DNA of 64,000 nucleotides. Source: Alphaproteobacteria bacterium (GTDB lineage: Bacteria; Pseudomonadota; Alphaproteobacteria; Micropepsales; Micropepsaceae). Location: the NCBI GenBank assembly GCA_947473475.1, contig CANJBZ010000003.1:62001-126000 (forward strand), in the 5' to 3' direction. A program made the translations under genes and the position numbers. The notes beneath the pieces are model-generated. The model worked only from the letters and a program-made list of their open reading frames with translations. It was not told the DNA's origin and did not search any database. This document shows, in pieces, positions 37,726 to 46,769 of this stretch. The number at the start of each line of letters is the position of its first letter. The first letter of the stretch is position 1.

Positions 37726-38064
37726 ATGTTGAAAAAGATTGCTGTGGCCGCGCTTTTGGCCGGCATTGCAGGTTTGTCCGGGCAGGCGTCCGCGCAGGAA
37801 GTGCGTGACACGATGAAGATTTACGCCCGCGACGACGGAAGCGCGACATTGGTACGCGAACGGGTTGTCGATGGCCCGACGCAGACCATAGAGCGGACCG
37901 TCATCATTGGACCGGCCTATCGCATTCCGGTCCGTAACACGGGCGTCAGCCGCATTAACGGCGGCGTCGGCGGCGCCATCGGCGGCTATTACATCAATGG
38001 TACGACGCCTGCGACCAACCGCTCGCTTTATGTTCCGTCTTGGGTCGATGCCTACCAGCACTAA
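37726..38064 (+). CDS. Small exported hypothetical protein
   Basis: A 112-aa protein with a signal peptide (AVAALLAGIAGLSGQASA). The mature part is beta-rich (DTMKIYARDDGSATLVRER) and ends in a glycine-rich tract (GGVGGAIGGYY). AAGGAG lies before the ATG. No family recognised. Confidence 0.65.
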   Translation: MLKKIAVAALLAGIAGLSGQASAQEVRDTMKIYARDDGSATLVRERVVDGPTQTIERTVIIGPAYRIPVRNTGVSRINGGVGGAIGGYYINGTTPATNRSLYVPSWVDAYQH

Positions 38065-38080
38065 TTGTTGATGGAACGGA

Positions 38081-38920
38081 TCAAGGGAGCTTGGCGGGAG
38101 CCGCTCCCTTGATTTGCTTGCCGGCGCGGACGTCCTCGGCATAGGCCGAGATGGCATCCAGCGTAATCTTCGCGACATTGGCGTAATTGTCGGCCTTCGA
38201 GTCGATCGCCGCCGCCCCATACCCAATCGCAGCGTGCGCGGCGCGCATGCGCCCGTCCAGCCACGGCCCGCCCCCAAAGCCGCCGATCACAGGAAGGGAT
38301 GTGGCCTTCACCACGGCCTCACCGGCGACGGGCCCGGAATTGGTGAAATCGAGCAGCGCGGCGCCTGCATCTTCCAGCAGCTTTGCCTCTTCCACCATCT
38401 TGTTCGCCATGTCTGCGGCAAGTTCGGCGCCCGGTTTGTTCATCGCGCTGTACTGCATGCCAAAGGCCAGCGCCGTCTGCGGCGTCAATCCGAATTGCGC
38501 AAAGACGGGAATTCCCGTGCGAGCTATGGCCCGTACCGCTTCGGGAAAGTCTGCGGCGCCATCCAACTTAATCATATCGGCGCCGCCTTCCTTCACCAGC
38601 CGGATGGCCGCTCGCACCGCGGAGTCCGCGCCTTCCTGCAGCGGGCCAAAGGGGAAATCGCACGACACCAGCGCGCGCTTGGTGCCGCGGCGTACCGCTT
38701 TGCAGCACACGAGCATCTCTTCCAGCGTGACTTCGAGCGGCGTCGCATGACCCCACAGATTGATGCCGACCGTGTCGCCGACCGAGATGATGTCCACGCC
38801 CGCGCGGTCGATGACCTTCGCGATCTGATAATCCCAGGCCACCACGCCGACGATCTTCTTGCCGTCGCGCTTCATTTGCTGGAGTTGCGGGATGGTGACG
38901 GCAGAGTCGCTCGCGTGCAT
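38081..38920 (-). CDS. PanB-like (ketopantoate hydroxymethyltransferase superfamily) protein, divergent
   Basis: A 279-aa TIM-barrel protein. The PanB landmarks are present: metal-binding SVGDTVGINLWG, LVSCDFPFG and the catalytic lysine in MIKLDGA. But where PanB has the base Glu in LxLE, this reads ALLDFTNSG (Asp), and the following GIGAG loop is replaced by GGFGGGPWLDG. So it is a PEP-mutase/PanB superfamily member that may not make ketopantoate. Last gene of the minus-strand aromatic operon starting at 43205, which suggests a role in that pathway. Confidence 0.7.
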   Translation of the reverse strand: MHASDSAVTIPQLQQMKRDGKKIVGVVAWDYQIAKVIDRAGVDIISVGDTVGINLWGHATPLEVTLEEMLVCCKAVRRGTKRALVSCDFPFGPLQEGADSAVRAAIRLVKEGGADMIKLDGAADFPEAVRAIARTGIPVFAQFGLTPQTALAFGMQYSAMNKPGAELAADMANKMVEEAKLLEDAGAALLDFTNSGPVAGEAVVKATSLPVIGGFGGGPWLDGRMRAAHAAIGYGAAAIDSKADNYANVAKITLDAISAYAEDVRAGKQIKGAAPAKLP

Positions 38921-39043
38921 GGCGGTCTTTCTCGATTAAGGGCGGGTTATTGAGCCGCGGCAGAACATGCAACTGCTCAGGCTCGAAGTGCTCAACGGTT
39001 CTTTGGGAGAGGGCATCGGACGCACCGCCCCCTCACCCTAACC

Positions 39044-39067
39044 CTCTCCCCGAGTGGGGAGAGGGGA
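39044..39067. repeat. Palindromic repeat CCCTCTCCCC/GGGGAGAGGG
   Basis: Perfect 10-bp stem with a GAGT loop, between the PanB-like and RidA genes; a common REP-like motif. Confidence 0.7.
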
Positions 39068-39072
39068 TTCGG

Positions 39073-39465
39073 TTAGCCGAGTTCTTTGGCGACGGCCCAG
39101 GCTTCGATCTGGATCAGATTGGCGCCACGCAGCGGCATGACGAGGGAATCGCGAGTCGGACGGTGCGCTGGGTCGGGGAAGTTTTCGTTCCAGGGCTTGT
39201 TGACGGCGGTGCGATAGGAATCGCTCACCAGATACACCGTCAGCTTCACCACATCGCCGAGGTCCATACCGCCCGCCGCCAGCACGCGCTTCAAATTTTC
39301 GAAGCACAGCACCGCTTGGGCTTCCGGGTCGGCCGGCATGAGGCCGGTTTCCGGGTCCTTACCCATGATGCGGGAGGTGACGAGGATCGGGCCGACCCGG
39401 CAGGCGGTCGGAATGGGGGCCCCGTGATGGGACAAGCCAGGAACTTCGATGCTCTTCTGTCTCAT
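39073..39465 (-). CDS. RidA/YjgF-family protein (enamine/imine deaminase-like)
   Basis: A 130-aa RidA-fold protein. Segments VPGLSHHGAPIPTACRVG, QAVLCFENLKRVLAAGGM and VVKLTVYLVSDSYRTAVN follow the family pattern. The conserved late arginine/glutamate region is PTRDSLVMPLRGANLIQIEA. The ATG at 39465 with GGAGAACC before it replaces the longer frame to 39552. In an aromatic operon the protein may act on reactive enol or imine intermediates, or be a specific hydrolase. Confidence 0.84.
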   Translation of the reverse strand: MRQKSIEVPGLSHHGAPIPTACRVGPILVTSRIMGKDPETGLMPADPEAQAVLCFENLKRVLAAGGMDLGDVVKLTVYLVSDSYRTAVNKPWNENFPDPAHRPTRDSLVMPLRGANLIQIEAWAVAKELG

Positions 39466-39476
39466 AGGTTCTCCAA

Positions 39477-40463
39477 TCACGCCCAGCGGGCAAAGGCGAG
39501 GCCTGTGCCCGTTAGCGCCGGTGTACGATAGGCGGGAATATACTCGCTCCACACGAGATTAAGATCGGTTGCGGCGGCGCCGGTCGCGATCCAGCTGCGG
39601 ATTTCCGAGCTACCGGCCTGAAGCCGCTTCGGATCCAGACTGGCCAGATAGCCGAGGTTCTTTTCGCGTAGCGCCTTCAGCACGCCGTGGTCGAGCTCTT
39701 CGTCCACAACGAAATGCGACAGGCCGCCCGATGCGATCACGCCCACGCGGAGGTCCTCGGGGAATTCTTCGATCAGCACCTTCAATGTCTGGCCAAACTT
39801 CACGCAACGGAGCGGTGTGACGGGGTTGGGTGGGTAATAGGTGTTCAGGAGGATCGGAACAACCGGAAGCGTGCGGCCGGAAAGATAGGTACGGTGAATG
39901 TAGGAATAGGCGTGGCCTTCATACTGGTCGGGCCCGATTTCGCGCAGCGCGCAGATGTCGAACTCCCGCCGCGTCAGGCCCTCAATCAGATGCAGAGCAA
40001 GGCTGCTGTTGACGGGGTAATGGACGTCACCTTCCGGTTCCAGTCGCTGGTCTTGCGCGCGCTTGTACCAGTCGGCGTTCGCCACCTGCCGTTGTTTGGC
40101 GTTGCGAATCGTCTCGCCGTAATAGACGGCGAGGGATGGCATCATCGCATCCTGAAACAGCTCGTGCTGATCATCGCCAATGACGATCAGGCAATCGAGT
40201 GCCACCTCATCCATTTGCCGCTTCAACTCGGCGACGGCCGCAAAGGTGCGGTCATAGGCAGCGCTGAGGTTTTCCGGCGTCACCATGGCTTCGGAATCGC
40301 CGAGCGCGGCGGCCAGCAGCGCGTCATAGCTGATGGCCTCGCCCGTCGCGTCGAACAGCGGCATACGCCGATCGGAGTCGCGGAACGCGCGTTGCCAGTC
40401 CGCGCACGGCGCCGCCAGCATGATGCTGTGCGAGGAACCGAAAGCCGCAACCAGCCGCGCCAT
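39477..40463 (-). CDS. Class III extradiol ring-cleavage dioxygenase, LigB family
   Basis: A 328-aa non-haem Fe(II) dioxygenase subunit of the LigB type. The expected iron ligand His is in AFGSSHSIML, followed by VIGDDQHELF. The catalytic His lies in ASGGLSHFVVDEELD and a late acidic segment (LVWSEYIPAY) closes the site. No small LigA-type subunit gene is adjacent, unlike protocatechuate 4,5-dioxygenase, so it may act alone, as MhpB does, or have a different substrate. It is 11 bases from the RidA gene, in the pcaGH operon. Confidence 0.85.
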   Translation of the reverse strand: MARLVAAFGSSHSIMLAAPCADWQRAFRDSDRRMPLFDATGEAISYDALLAAALGDSEAMVTPENLSAAYDRTFAAVAELKRQMDEVALDCLIVIGDDQHELFQDAMMPSLAVYYGETIRNAKQRQVANADWYKRAQDQRLEPEGDVHYPVNSSLALHLIEGLTRREFDICALREIGPDQYEGHAYSYIHRTYLSGRTLPVVPILLNTYYPPNPVTPLRCVKFGQTLKVLIEEFPEDLRVGVIASGGLSHFVVDEELDHGVLKALREKNLGYLASLDPKRLQAGSSEIRSWIATGAAATDLNLVWSEYIPAYRTPALTGTGLAFARWA

Positions 40464-40475
40464 ACGCTCTAGCCT

Positions 40476-41816
40476 TTACCCGCGGGGTGTCGAGACGCGG
40501 CAGATTTCGGCCGCGTCTTTCAACCCTTCGATGGCCCAGGCGAGCGCCAGCAACTCCGCGCTCTGCTTCGCGCCCAGAACGTCGTCCACCATGTCGCGGA
40601 ATTTGGCTTCAAGCTGTTCGTTGGACATGGGCACTTCACGGCTGCCGATGGCGTTCTTGATATATTTCTCAAGCTTGCGGCCGTCCTTCAGCGTGACGCG
40701 AACATAGACTTCGTCGTCGCGCAAGGACTTGTCGATGGTCGCGTCCACGCGGTCGCGCAGGGCGATCACCTTGGGATCGCGCACCATGGCGTCGGAATAT
40801 TCCTTCTCGCCGGCTGCGCCATACAGCAGCGCCACCGCGCAGGAGTGGAACACGCTGAACTTGCCTTCCAGGCCGACTTGCGGCGTGCGCTTGCCGGTCA
40901 ATTCCAGCACCAGCGGCGCTACGGTCAGCTCGACCTTCTCCACTTCGGCGCCGGTGAGGCCATTTTCTTTCTTCAGCTGTACGCAGCCGTCGATGGAGGG
41001 GTGAATGACGATGCCGCAGGCGAACGGCTTGTAGGAATTGAGCGTCACTTCGAAGGTTTCGCCGAGGCCGTCGACGATGCGTGAATAGTCCTGCTTCGTG
41101 GACATCACATTGGCAAAGCCGCGCTTGGCTTCCAGCACCTGGTTGGAGCTGGTGAAGTTCTTCTGTGCGAGAAGCGCGGAAGCCAAGCCGTTCTGCGCCG
41201 CGCGTCCCGGATGGAAGCTCTTGCAGTGCGTGCCGAACATTTCGCGGAAGCCCGACGATTGCGTGCCGGCGATGCCGAGCGCCCAAATCATCTGCTGTTC
41301 GTTCAGGCCGAGCAGCTTGCCGGCGGCGGCGGCCGCACCAAACACGCCAGTCGTTCCGGTGATGTGCCAGCCGACATCATAATGGTTGGGATAAACCGCG
41401 TTGCCGATGCGGCATTCCACTTCGACGCCCAGGATAAAGGCGTGCAGCAGGTCGGCTCCGCTCACCGGCATATATTCGGCAAGCGCGAAGATCGCGGATG
41501 CGACCGGACCAGACGGGTGAATGATGGTCGGCAGATGCGTGTCGTCGAAATCGAAGACGTGGCTGGTGATGCCGTTCATCAGCGCGGCGTGGAGAATATC
41601 GGTCTTCTCCTTGCGGCCGAGCACGGAGGCTTGCGGCTTTCCGGCGAAGGGCAGCAACGCTTCCAAGGCGCAGACGACGGCTTCATGCTCTGCCGCGCCG
41701 ACGGCGCAGCCGAGCCAGTTGAGGATGGACCGCACGCCTTCGCGTTTGACGCCTTCCGGCACATCGGACGGTTTTGCGTTGACCACATAGCGCGCCAGCG
41801 TACGCGTAACTTCCAT
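40476..41816 (-). CDS. MmgE/PrpD family protein
   Basis: A 446-aa member of the MmgE/PrpD fold (2-methylcitrate dehydratase, cis-aconitate decarboxylase, iminodisuccinate epimerase). The diagnostic segments are FDFDDTHLPTIIHPSGPV, then HITGTTGVFGAAAAAGK and SFHPGRAAQNGL. It usually acts on branched di- or tricarboxylates, which fits the open-chain products of aromatic ring cleavage. It lies 12 bases upstream of the dioxygenase gene. Confidence 0.9.
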   Translation of the reverse strand: MEVTRTLARYVVNAKPSDVPEGVKREGVRSILNWLGCAVGAAEHEAVVCALEALLPFAGKPQASVLGRKEKTDILHAALMNGITSHVFDFDDTHLPTIIHPSGPVASAIFALAEYMPVSGADLLHAFILGVEVECRIGNAVYPNHYDVGWHITGTTGVFGAAAAAGKLLGLNEQQMIWALGIAGTQSSGFREMFGTHCKSFHPGRAAQNGLASALLAQKNFTSSNQVLEAKRGFANVMSTKQDYSRIVDGLGETFEVTLNSYKPFACGIVIHPSIDGCVQLKKENGLTGAEVEKVELTVAPLVLELTGKRTPQVGLEGKFSVFHSCAVALLYGAAGEKEYSDAMVRDPKVIALRDRVDATIDKSLRDDEVYVRVTLKDGRKLEKYIKNAIGSREVPMSNEQLEAKFRDMVDDVLGAKQSAELLALAWAIEGLKDAAEICRVSTPRG

Positions 41817-41841
41817 GAGACAGGCTCCCTAAGAGAAGAAT

Positions 41842-42492
41842 TCAGATGTCGAAGAAAACGGTTTCGGCATCGCCACCCAGGCGGATGTCGAACCGGTAGA
41901 GATTGCTTTGCGCTGGGTCTTTCACCGCAACCAACGTCGAACGGCGGTTGTCGGGAACGATGCCGAGGATCGGATCTTCCGCATTCTCGGCACGGGCTTC
42001 CGGGAAATAAATGCGCGTGACAAGCCGCTTCAGAAACCCCGGCCCGACAAGGCCGAACGCGATATGCGGCGCCTGCAGCGTGTTGCCGGGACCCGGCACG
42101 GGACCGGGCTTGATGGTGCGGAAATGGAAGCCGCCGGTTTGGTCCAGCGCGCAGCGGCCAAAGCCGATAAAATGCGGATCGAGCGCGATGTCTTTGCGGG
42201 CATCTTCGGGATGGGCGTAGCGGCCGGCTGCGTTTGCCTGCCAAATTTCGATCAATCCGTCGATGATCGGCGCGCCTTTGTTGTCCCAGACATGTCCGGC
42301 AATTTCGATGCGCGTGCCGGACACCGCGTTGCGTCCCGTCGGGTTTTCCGTGACGCCGTAGCCGTGTCCCGGCTGCACGAGGTCGGGCCGCGCGCCAAGG
42401 GTCGTGTCACCCGTCAGATCGGCGCAGCCGCTCCAGGGCAGGCCGAAATGGAAGAACGGCCCGGTGGTTTGCCAGGGTGTTTGGCCGCCCAT
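41842..42492 (-). CDS. pcaG: Protocatechuate 3,4-dioxygenase alpha subunit-like protein
   Basis: A 216-aa intradiol dioxygenase subunit. It opens with TPWQTTGPFFHFGLPW, the PcaG signature, and has GLIEIWQANAAGRYAHPED, GFHFRTIKPGPVP and LQAPHIAFGLVGPGFLKRL. As in other alpha subunits it retains the fold but only parts of the iron site. The ATG at 42492 overlaps nothing and lies 2 bases after the pcaH stop, so it is coupled. The open frame beyond 42492 is pcaH in another frame. Confidence 0.93.
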   Translation of the reverse strand: MGGQTPWQTTGPFFHFGLPWSGCADLTGDTTLGARPDLVQPGHGYGVTENPTGRNAVSGTRIEIAGHVWDNKGAPIIDGLIEIWQANAAGRYAHPEDARKDIALDPHFIGFGRCALDQTGGFHFRTIKPGPVPGPGNTLQAPHIAFGLVGPGFLKRLVTRIYFPEARAENAEDPILGIVPDNRRSTLVAVKDPAQSNLYRFDIRLGGDAETVFFDI

Positions 42493-42494
42493 GC

Positions 42495-43205
42495 TTAGTT
42501 CTCCACCGGCGTCGCGTTGCGGCCGCGCAGCACGAAGTCGAAACGATAGCCCAGCGCCCAGAACGGTTCGGCGGTTTCCATGTCGAAGCGCGCGACGAGG
42601 CGGTCGCGGTAGGCTTGCGGCACCGCATTGGCGATAGCGTCCAGCGGAAACAGCGGATCGCCAGGGAAGTACATCTGCGTCACCAGCCGATTGGCGAACG
42701 CTGAACCCGTCAGCGAAAAATGGATATGCGCCGGGCGCCAAGCATTGCGCTGATTGTACCAAGGGTAGGGGGCGGGCTTGATGGTGATGATGCGATAATT
42801 TCCGTTCGCATCGGTGACCACGCGCCCGGCGCCCGTGAAGTTCGGATCGAGCGGCGCCTGATGCTGATCGTATTGATGCACATAACGGCCCGCGGCATTG
42901 GCCTGCAGGATTTCCAGCATCACGCCGGGAACGGGGCGGTCGTTTTCGTCGACGACGCGGCCCGACACAACGATGCGTTCGCCGATCGGCGTCCCGCTGT
43001 GCTGCCGCGTGAGGTCGATGACCGCGCCGCCCATCAGCTTTTCCCAGACGCCTTCGCCGGACGGGCCGGTGACTTCGGTCAGCGTGTGGGGAACCCGGAT
43101 CAGCGGCTTGGTGGGCGCTCGCACCACGGAGGCCTTAAAGTCGGCGAAGGACAGGGGTGGCTGGACTGCGTCGTCTTCCCGCGAGTAGGGCGCCGGGTCG
43201 GCCAT
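42495..43205 (-). CDS. pcaH: Protocatechuate 3,4-dioxygenase beta subunit-like protein
   Basis: A 236-aa intradiol dioxygenase beta subunit that cleaves protocatechuate to 3-carboxy-cis,cis-muconate. The iron ligands are visible: tyrosines in RYVHQYDQHQ and PYPWYNQRNAW and the histidines in RPAHIHFSL. The first gene of the minus-strand operon; its ATG at 43205 follows GGGAGAGTTCC. PcaB, PcaC and PcaD for the downstream beta-ketoadipate steps are not in the operon. Confidence 0.94.
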   Translation of the reverse strand: MADPAPYSREDDAVQPPLSFADFKASVVRAPTKPLIRVPHTLTEVTGPSGEGVWEKLMGGAVIDLTRQHSGTPIGERIVVSGRVVDENDRPVPGVMLEILQANAAGRYVHQYDQHQAPLDPNFTGAGRVVTDANGNYRIITIKPAPYPWYNQRNAWRPAHIHFSLTGSAFANRLVTQMYFPGDPLFPLDAIANAVPQAYRDRLVARFDMETAEPFWALGYRFDFVLRGRNATPVEN

Positions 43206-43272
43206 GGAACTCTCCCGCCAATTCTCGGCCATGGCGATACCCAATGCGGTTCCCCTATGCAAGCCAAGGCTC

Positions 43273-43457
43273 CTCCCCCGCGAAGCAAGGCGTAGCGGGG
43301 GAGGGGAACCATGCGCAGCATGGTGGAGGGGGCGGGGCGCGCGTGATGGCTACAGTTTAAGAACAGACTGCGGATATTATTTTCGTATGCCTGTGCGGCG
43401 GCCGCCCCCGCCACCGCTTCGCGGTCCCCCTCCCCCGTAACAACGGGGGAGGATCTT
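43273..43457. repeat. Cluster of GC-rich palindromes between pcaH and the MFS gene
   Basis: Two separate hairpins, CTCCCCCGC/GCGGGGGAG (43273-43303) and CCTCCCCCGT-AACA-ACGGGGGAGG (43429-43452), lie in the roughly 300-bp spacer with no ORF. They are of the same palindromic family as at 30813. Confidence 0.7.
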
Positions 43458-43514
43458 TTGGGCGCGGCGAAAGGCGCATGGAACGGCGGCGATATTGCTA
43501 CTACGACGGATGGA

Positions 43515-44897
43515 ATGACCAAGCCCGTCCCGCATGACGGCCTGATAGGCCTGCAGCGATACCTTGCCGTGACCGTGGTTTCGCTCGGCACCATCCTGAC
43601 GGCGATGGACAGCTCGCTGATGAACATCGCGCTGCCCACGATCAGCCGGGACTTGGGCATCGACGCCGCCTCGTCCGTCCTTATCGTTAACGCCTCGCAG
43701 ATGGCGATGCTGACGTTCCTGATGCCGCTGGCGGCCCTTGGCGCGCGCATCGGCTACCGCCGGGTTTATCTGGCCGGGATGATCACGTTTTTTGCCGGTG
43801 CGCTGGCGGGCTCATTCTCGCAAACGCTCACCGAGGTCGTGGCCTCGCGTGTGCTGCAGGGATTGGGCGGAGCGGGCATCATCGGGATGCAGCATGCGCT
43901 CATCCGCTCGATCTATCCGGCGCGGCTGCTCGGCCGGGGCATGGGCATCAATTCCATGTTCGTCGCCAGTTCCTCAACGATGGGACCGACGGTAGCCGGT
44001 GCGGTCCTGGCGGTCGCCTCCTGGCCATGGTTGTTTGTGATCAATCTGCCCCTCGGGGCGATAGCGTTGCTGCTCGGCTATTATGTTCTGCCGTGGAATG
44101 AGCGCGCCGAGGAAAAATTGGATGTGCGAGCCGCCGTGATGACGGCTTTGACGCTGGGTTTTTTCATCCTCGCCATCGACTCGTTCAGCCATGGCGGTAA
44201 CCCGTTGATCGCCGCGGGGGAGTTTGCGGTCGCGTTTGTGCTGGCGCCCATCCTCATCAAGAACCAGTTGGAACATCCCGCGCCGTTCTTGCCGCTCGAT
44301 CTCTTCCGCAACCGCATCATGCCGCTGTCGCTGATTGCCGGTCAGTGCGGGTTCATCGCGCAATTGCTCACCTTCGTGACGCTGCCCTTCGTGCTGCACA
44401 ATGCGGGGTTTAGTCAGGTGCAGATCGGTTTGGCCATGACGCCCTGGCCTCTCACTATCGCGGTAACTGCGCCGATTGCCGGAATCTTGTGCGACCGTTT
44501 TCCGCCTGGTTTGGTCGGGGGCATCGGCATGGGATTGCTGGCGCTTGGCCTGCTGTTGATCGCGTTTTTACCGGAAGGGTTCCAGGCCGGCGACATTGCT
44601 TGGCGCATGGCGCTGGCTGGCCTTGGCTACGGTCTGTTCTCGCCGCCAAATTCGCGGCAGATCATGCATGCCGCTCCCAAAAGCCGCAGCGGTATAGTAT
44701 CTGGCATGATCGGCACCAACCGGCTGACTGGCCAGAGCATCGGCGCGGCGATTGGCGCGCTCGTGCTCACGGTGGCCAGCGGAAACGCCAAACTTGTGGC
44801 GCTGTCTGTTGGCGCCGGTGTCGCCCTGATCGGCGGCGCCTTCAGCCTGATGCGCGCACCCGCACAGACTGGCGGAAAAACTCAGACGCACCCGTAA
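43515..44897 (+). CDS. MFS transporter, DHA2 (14-TMS) family
   Basis: An integral membrane transporter of about 460 aa with around 14 hydrophobic segments. The N-terminal TM1 motif LTAMDSSLMNIALPTISRDLG and motif C-type glycine pattern GAGIIGMQHALIRSIYPARLLGRG identify the DHA2/EmrB drug-efflux branch. The frame opens at 43458 (non-ATG start); the ATG at 43515 (MTKPVPHDG) is preferred. It is divergent from the pca operon and could export toxic intermediates. Confidence 0.85.
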   Translation: MTKPVPHDGLIGLQRYLAVTVVSLGTILTAMDSSLMNIALPTISRDLGIDAASSVLIVNASQMAMLTFLMPLAALGARIGYRRVYLAGMITFFAGALAGSFSQTLTEVVASRVLQGLGGAGIIGMQHALIRSIYPARLLGRGMGINSMFVASSSTMGPTVAGAVLAVASWPWLFVINLPLGAIALLLGYYVLPWNERAEEKLDVRAAVMTALTLGFFILAIDSFSHGGNPLIAAGEFAVAFVLAPILIKNQLEHPAPFLPLDLFRNRIMPLSLIAGQCGFIAQLLTFVTLPFVLHNAGFSQVQIGLAMTPWPLTIAVTAPIAGILCDRFPPGLVGGIGMGLLALGLLLIAFLPEGFQAGDIAWRMALAGLGYGLFSPPNSRQIMHAAPKSRSGIVSGMIGTNRLTGQSIGAAIGALVLTVASGNAKLVALSVGAGVALIGGAFSLMRAPAQTGGKTQTHP

Positions 44898-44924
44898 TAC
44901 GACTGCATGGGAAGTATCTGCGCG

Positions 44925-45284
44925 TCACTCGTCATTCTGCGGTGAAAGGTGAAGTGCTGGATCCATCCGCTCGTGAAGGATGCGAACTATCTCGATCAAT
45001 TCAGGTGCCAGGGGCCGATAGAAGACCAGATGCACGGGACGTTGGACCTTGTCGTCTGGTGCTTCCGCTTTGATATGCCGGAGGTGAATGCTTCTAAGCC
45101 CCCGCCAAAGCTGCGACCTATTTTGGGAAGGCATGCACTCGGGTTCGTTTGCCACTTTTCGAAAGGCGTCGGCGAGGAGTTTGCCATAGCGGCGACGGCC
45201 TTGCGGTCCCCAGAGGGCTGCGCTCCTGGCGAGAATATGGGAGATGTCGGTTTGGGCTGGGCCCGAAAGGCGATAGCGCGCCAT
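44925..45284 (-). CDS. ParE-family toxin
   Basis: A 119-aa RelE/ParE-superfamily toxin. Its helical hairpin (AQTDISHILARSAALWG, GRRRYGKLLADAF) and C-terminal strands (LVFYRPLAPELIEIVRILHERMDP) follow the ParE pattern; ParE poisons DNA gyrase. Downstream of its parD antitoxin gene by 7 bases on the same strand. Confidence 0.86.
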   Translation of the reverse strand: MARYRLSGPAQTDISHILARSAALWGPQGRRRYGKLLADAFRKVANEPECMPSQNRSQLWRGLRSIHLRHIKAEAPDDKVQRPVHLVFYRPLAPELIEIVRILHERMDPALHLSPQNDE

Positions 45285-45291
45285 GGGGTAA

Positions 45292-45555
45292 TTAAGGTTT
45301 CTTCACACTCTCGAAATAAGCGTCGAGTTTAGCATCGTCGATCTCAATGAAATCGCCGCGCTCAAGCGCCTCGATGCCCAATTTCACTTGAGACCGCAAC
45401 AGCTTGAGACGCAAAGCGTCTTCCTGCCGTCGTTGCTGTAGAGCCCGCAAGGCATCGCGAACGGCTTCGCTGGCGTTTTGATATTCTCCCGCCCGAACTA
45501 TCTTCTCGACGAATTCGTCCTGTTCAGATGTCAGACTGATGTTTCGTGTGGGCAT
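45292..45555 (-). CDS. ParD-like antitoxin
   Basis: An 87-aa antitoxin. A ribbon-helix-helix N-terminus (MPTRNISLTSEQDEFVEKIV) with GEYQNASEAVRDALRAL, then a charged C-terminal tail that would wrap the toxin (GIEALERGDFIEIDD). The start at 45555 is chosen by match to ParD; the longer frame reads through non-conserved sequence. Forms a TA module with the ParE gene. Confidence 0.88.
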   Translation of the reverse strand: MPTRNISLTSEQDEFVEKIVRAGEYQNASEAVRDALRALQQRRQEDALRLKLLRSQVKLGIEALERGDFIEIDDAKLDAYFESVKKP

Positions 45556-45619
45556 CGCCAAATTCCAGAAGTGCGCAAGAAAAATAGCTTTATTGGCAAA
45601 CTTTGCCAAGGTGTCAAAT

Positions 45620-46600
45620 TCATTTGGCGTAGATATCGTCAACACCGAGGCGGACGATGCGGCGGTAGCCGATGCTTTGCATGTAATCGGGAATTTGCGG
45701 GGCGTTGCGGTTGTTTTCCACCGACAGGGATTTCACCTTGAACCGTGCAACATCGAACGTTTTCAGGATCGCAAGTTCCGAGCCTTCGGTATCGATGGAG
45801 AGATAGTCGATCTCTTCGATCTTGTGTTGCCGCAACACGGTTTCGAGGCGGGCGGTCGGCAGTTCGACAATGCGGGTTTTGGAACGCTCGCTGACAGCTT
45901 TCAAATCCTGCGGCTCGTAGAAATCCACAAGACCGCCCATCATGGTCAGGCCATCCGCGACGTTCAAAAAACGGGCCGTGCCTTCCTTGTCGGCGATGCA
46001 GGTCTGAACGCGGTCACAGGAGCGGTATTCCGCGAGCTTTGCGAATTGCGCGGGATCGGGTTCGATGCACAGGCCCGTCCAGCCCATGAACTTCTCGAAG
46101 AACAGCGTGTTGTTGCCGGAAAATCCGTCATAGGCGCCGACATCGACGAAAACGCCGCCGCGTTTGTTCGCGAACAGGTGCTGATGAAGATACCGGTCTT
46201 GGCCGAACTGCGAAAAATATTGCCGGAAATTCCCGAGGTGATGGCCGATAAGAAAACCCGTGCCTTGCACATCGGGTAGCGAGGCGTCCGTGCTCAGCGC
46301 CCGTTCGATGGCGCTTGCGGCTTCCTGGAGAATGCGTAACGCGTCAGCAAGCTGCGCCTGCGCGACGGCAAGCTGAGTCGCCGCGTTCGTATTGCGGTAA
46401 ACCTGCTCCAATTGCTGCTGCGCGGTGCGAATCGTAGCCGGATTACCGCTCGCCATTGCCGCGCGCAGATATCCAAACAAAGCATCCGAGTTGGAGGGAT
46501 GGCGGTCCAGCACCTGGCGATACAGGTCAAGCGCCGCCCGCGGATCGCCCGCGGCCAAGCGTTCCTGAGCTACACGAAGAACATCGGTAAGCGTAACCAA
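45620..46600 (-). CDS. FkbM-family methyltransferase with N-terminal TPR-like region
   Basis: A 326-aa protein. Residues 1-100 form helical TPR-type repeats (RVAQERLAAGDPRAALDLYR). Then a FkbM methyltransferase domain: FSQFGQDRYLHQHLF, the SAM-binding VFVDVGAYDGFSGNNTLFFE, LCIEPDPAQFAKL, and the acceptor-side IDYLSIDTEGSELAILKTF. FkbM proteins O-methylate sugars or other hydroxyls. The start is a TTG and may be elsewhere. It sits between the ParDE module and the PhtD-like gene with no clear link to either. Confidence 0.85.
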   Translation of the reverse strand: MVTLTDVLRVAQERLAAGDPRAALDLYRQVLDRHPSNSDALFGYLRAAMASGNPATIRTAQQQLEQVYRNTNAATQLAVAQAQLADALRILQEAASAIERALSTDASLPDVQGTGFLIGHHLGNFRQYFSQFGQDRYLHQHLFANKRGGVFVDVGAYDGFSGNNTLFFEKFMGWTGLCIEPDPAQFAKLAEYRSCDRVQTCIADKEGTARFLNVADGLTMMGGLVDFYEPQDLKAVSERSKTRIVELPTARLETVLRQHKIEEIDYLSIDTEGSELAILKTFDVARFKVKSLSVENNRNAPQIPDYMQSIGYRRIVRLGVDDIYAK

Positions 46601-46663
46601 GGGAGCATGATCTCAAAAATCGATCGGATGATGCTCTAGATTCTGGCGCTTGTCGCCAAAAAG

Positions 46664-46769
46664 AAGGCGAACCACAAAGAACACCAAGAGACACAAAGGA
46701 CACAAAGAAAACGCCGAATAGCTTGGTGTACTTCGTGTCTTCTTCGTGCCCTTTGTGGTTTCCCTTTTT
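46664..46769. repeat. Long inverted repeat of CACAAAG/CACGAAG units, copy 3
   Basis: Left arm 46664-46711 and right arm about 46722-46769 are inverted, again of alternating ACACAAAGGA/ACACGAAG units. It runs almost to the stop of the PhtD-like gene at 46769, in a tandem-gene spacer. Confidence 0.8.
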
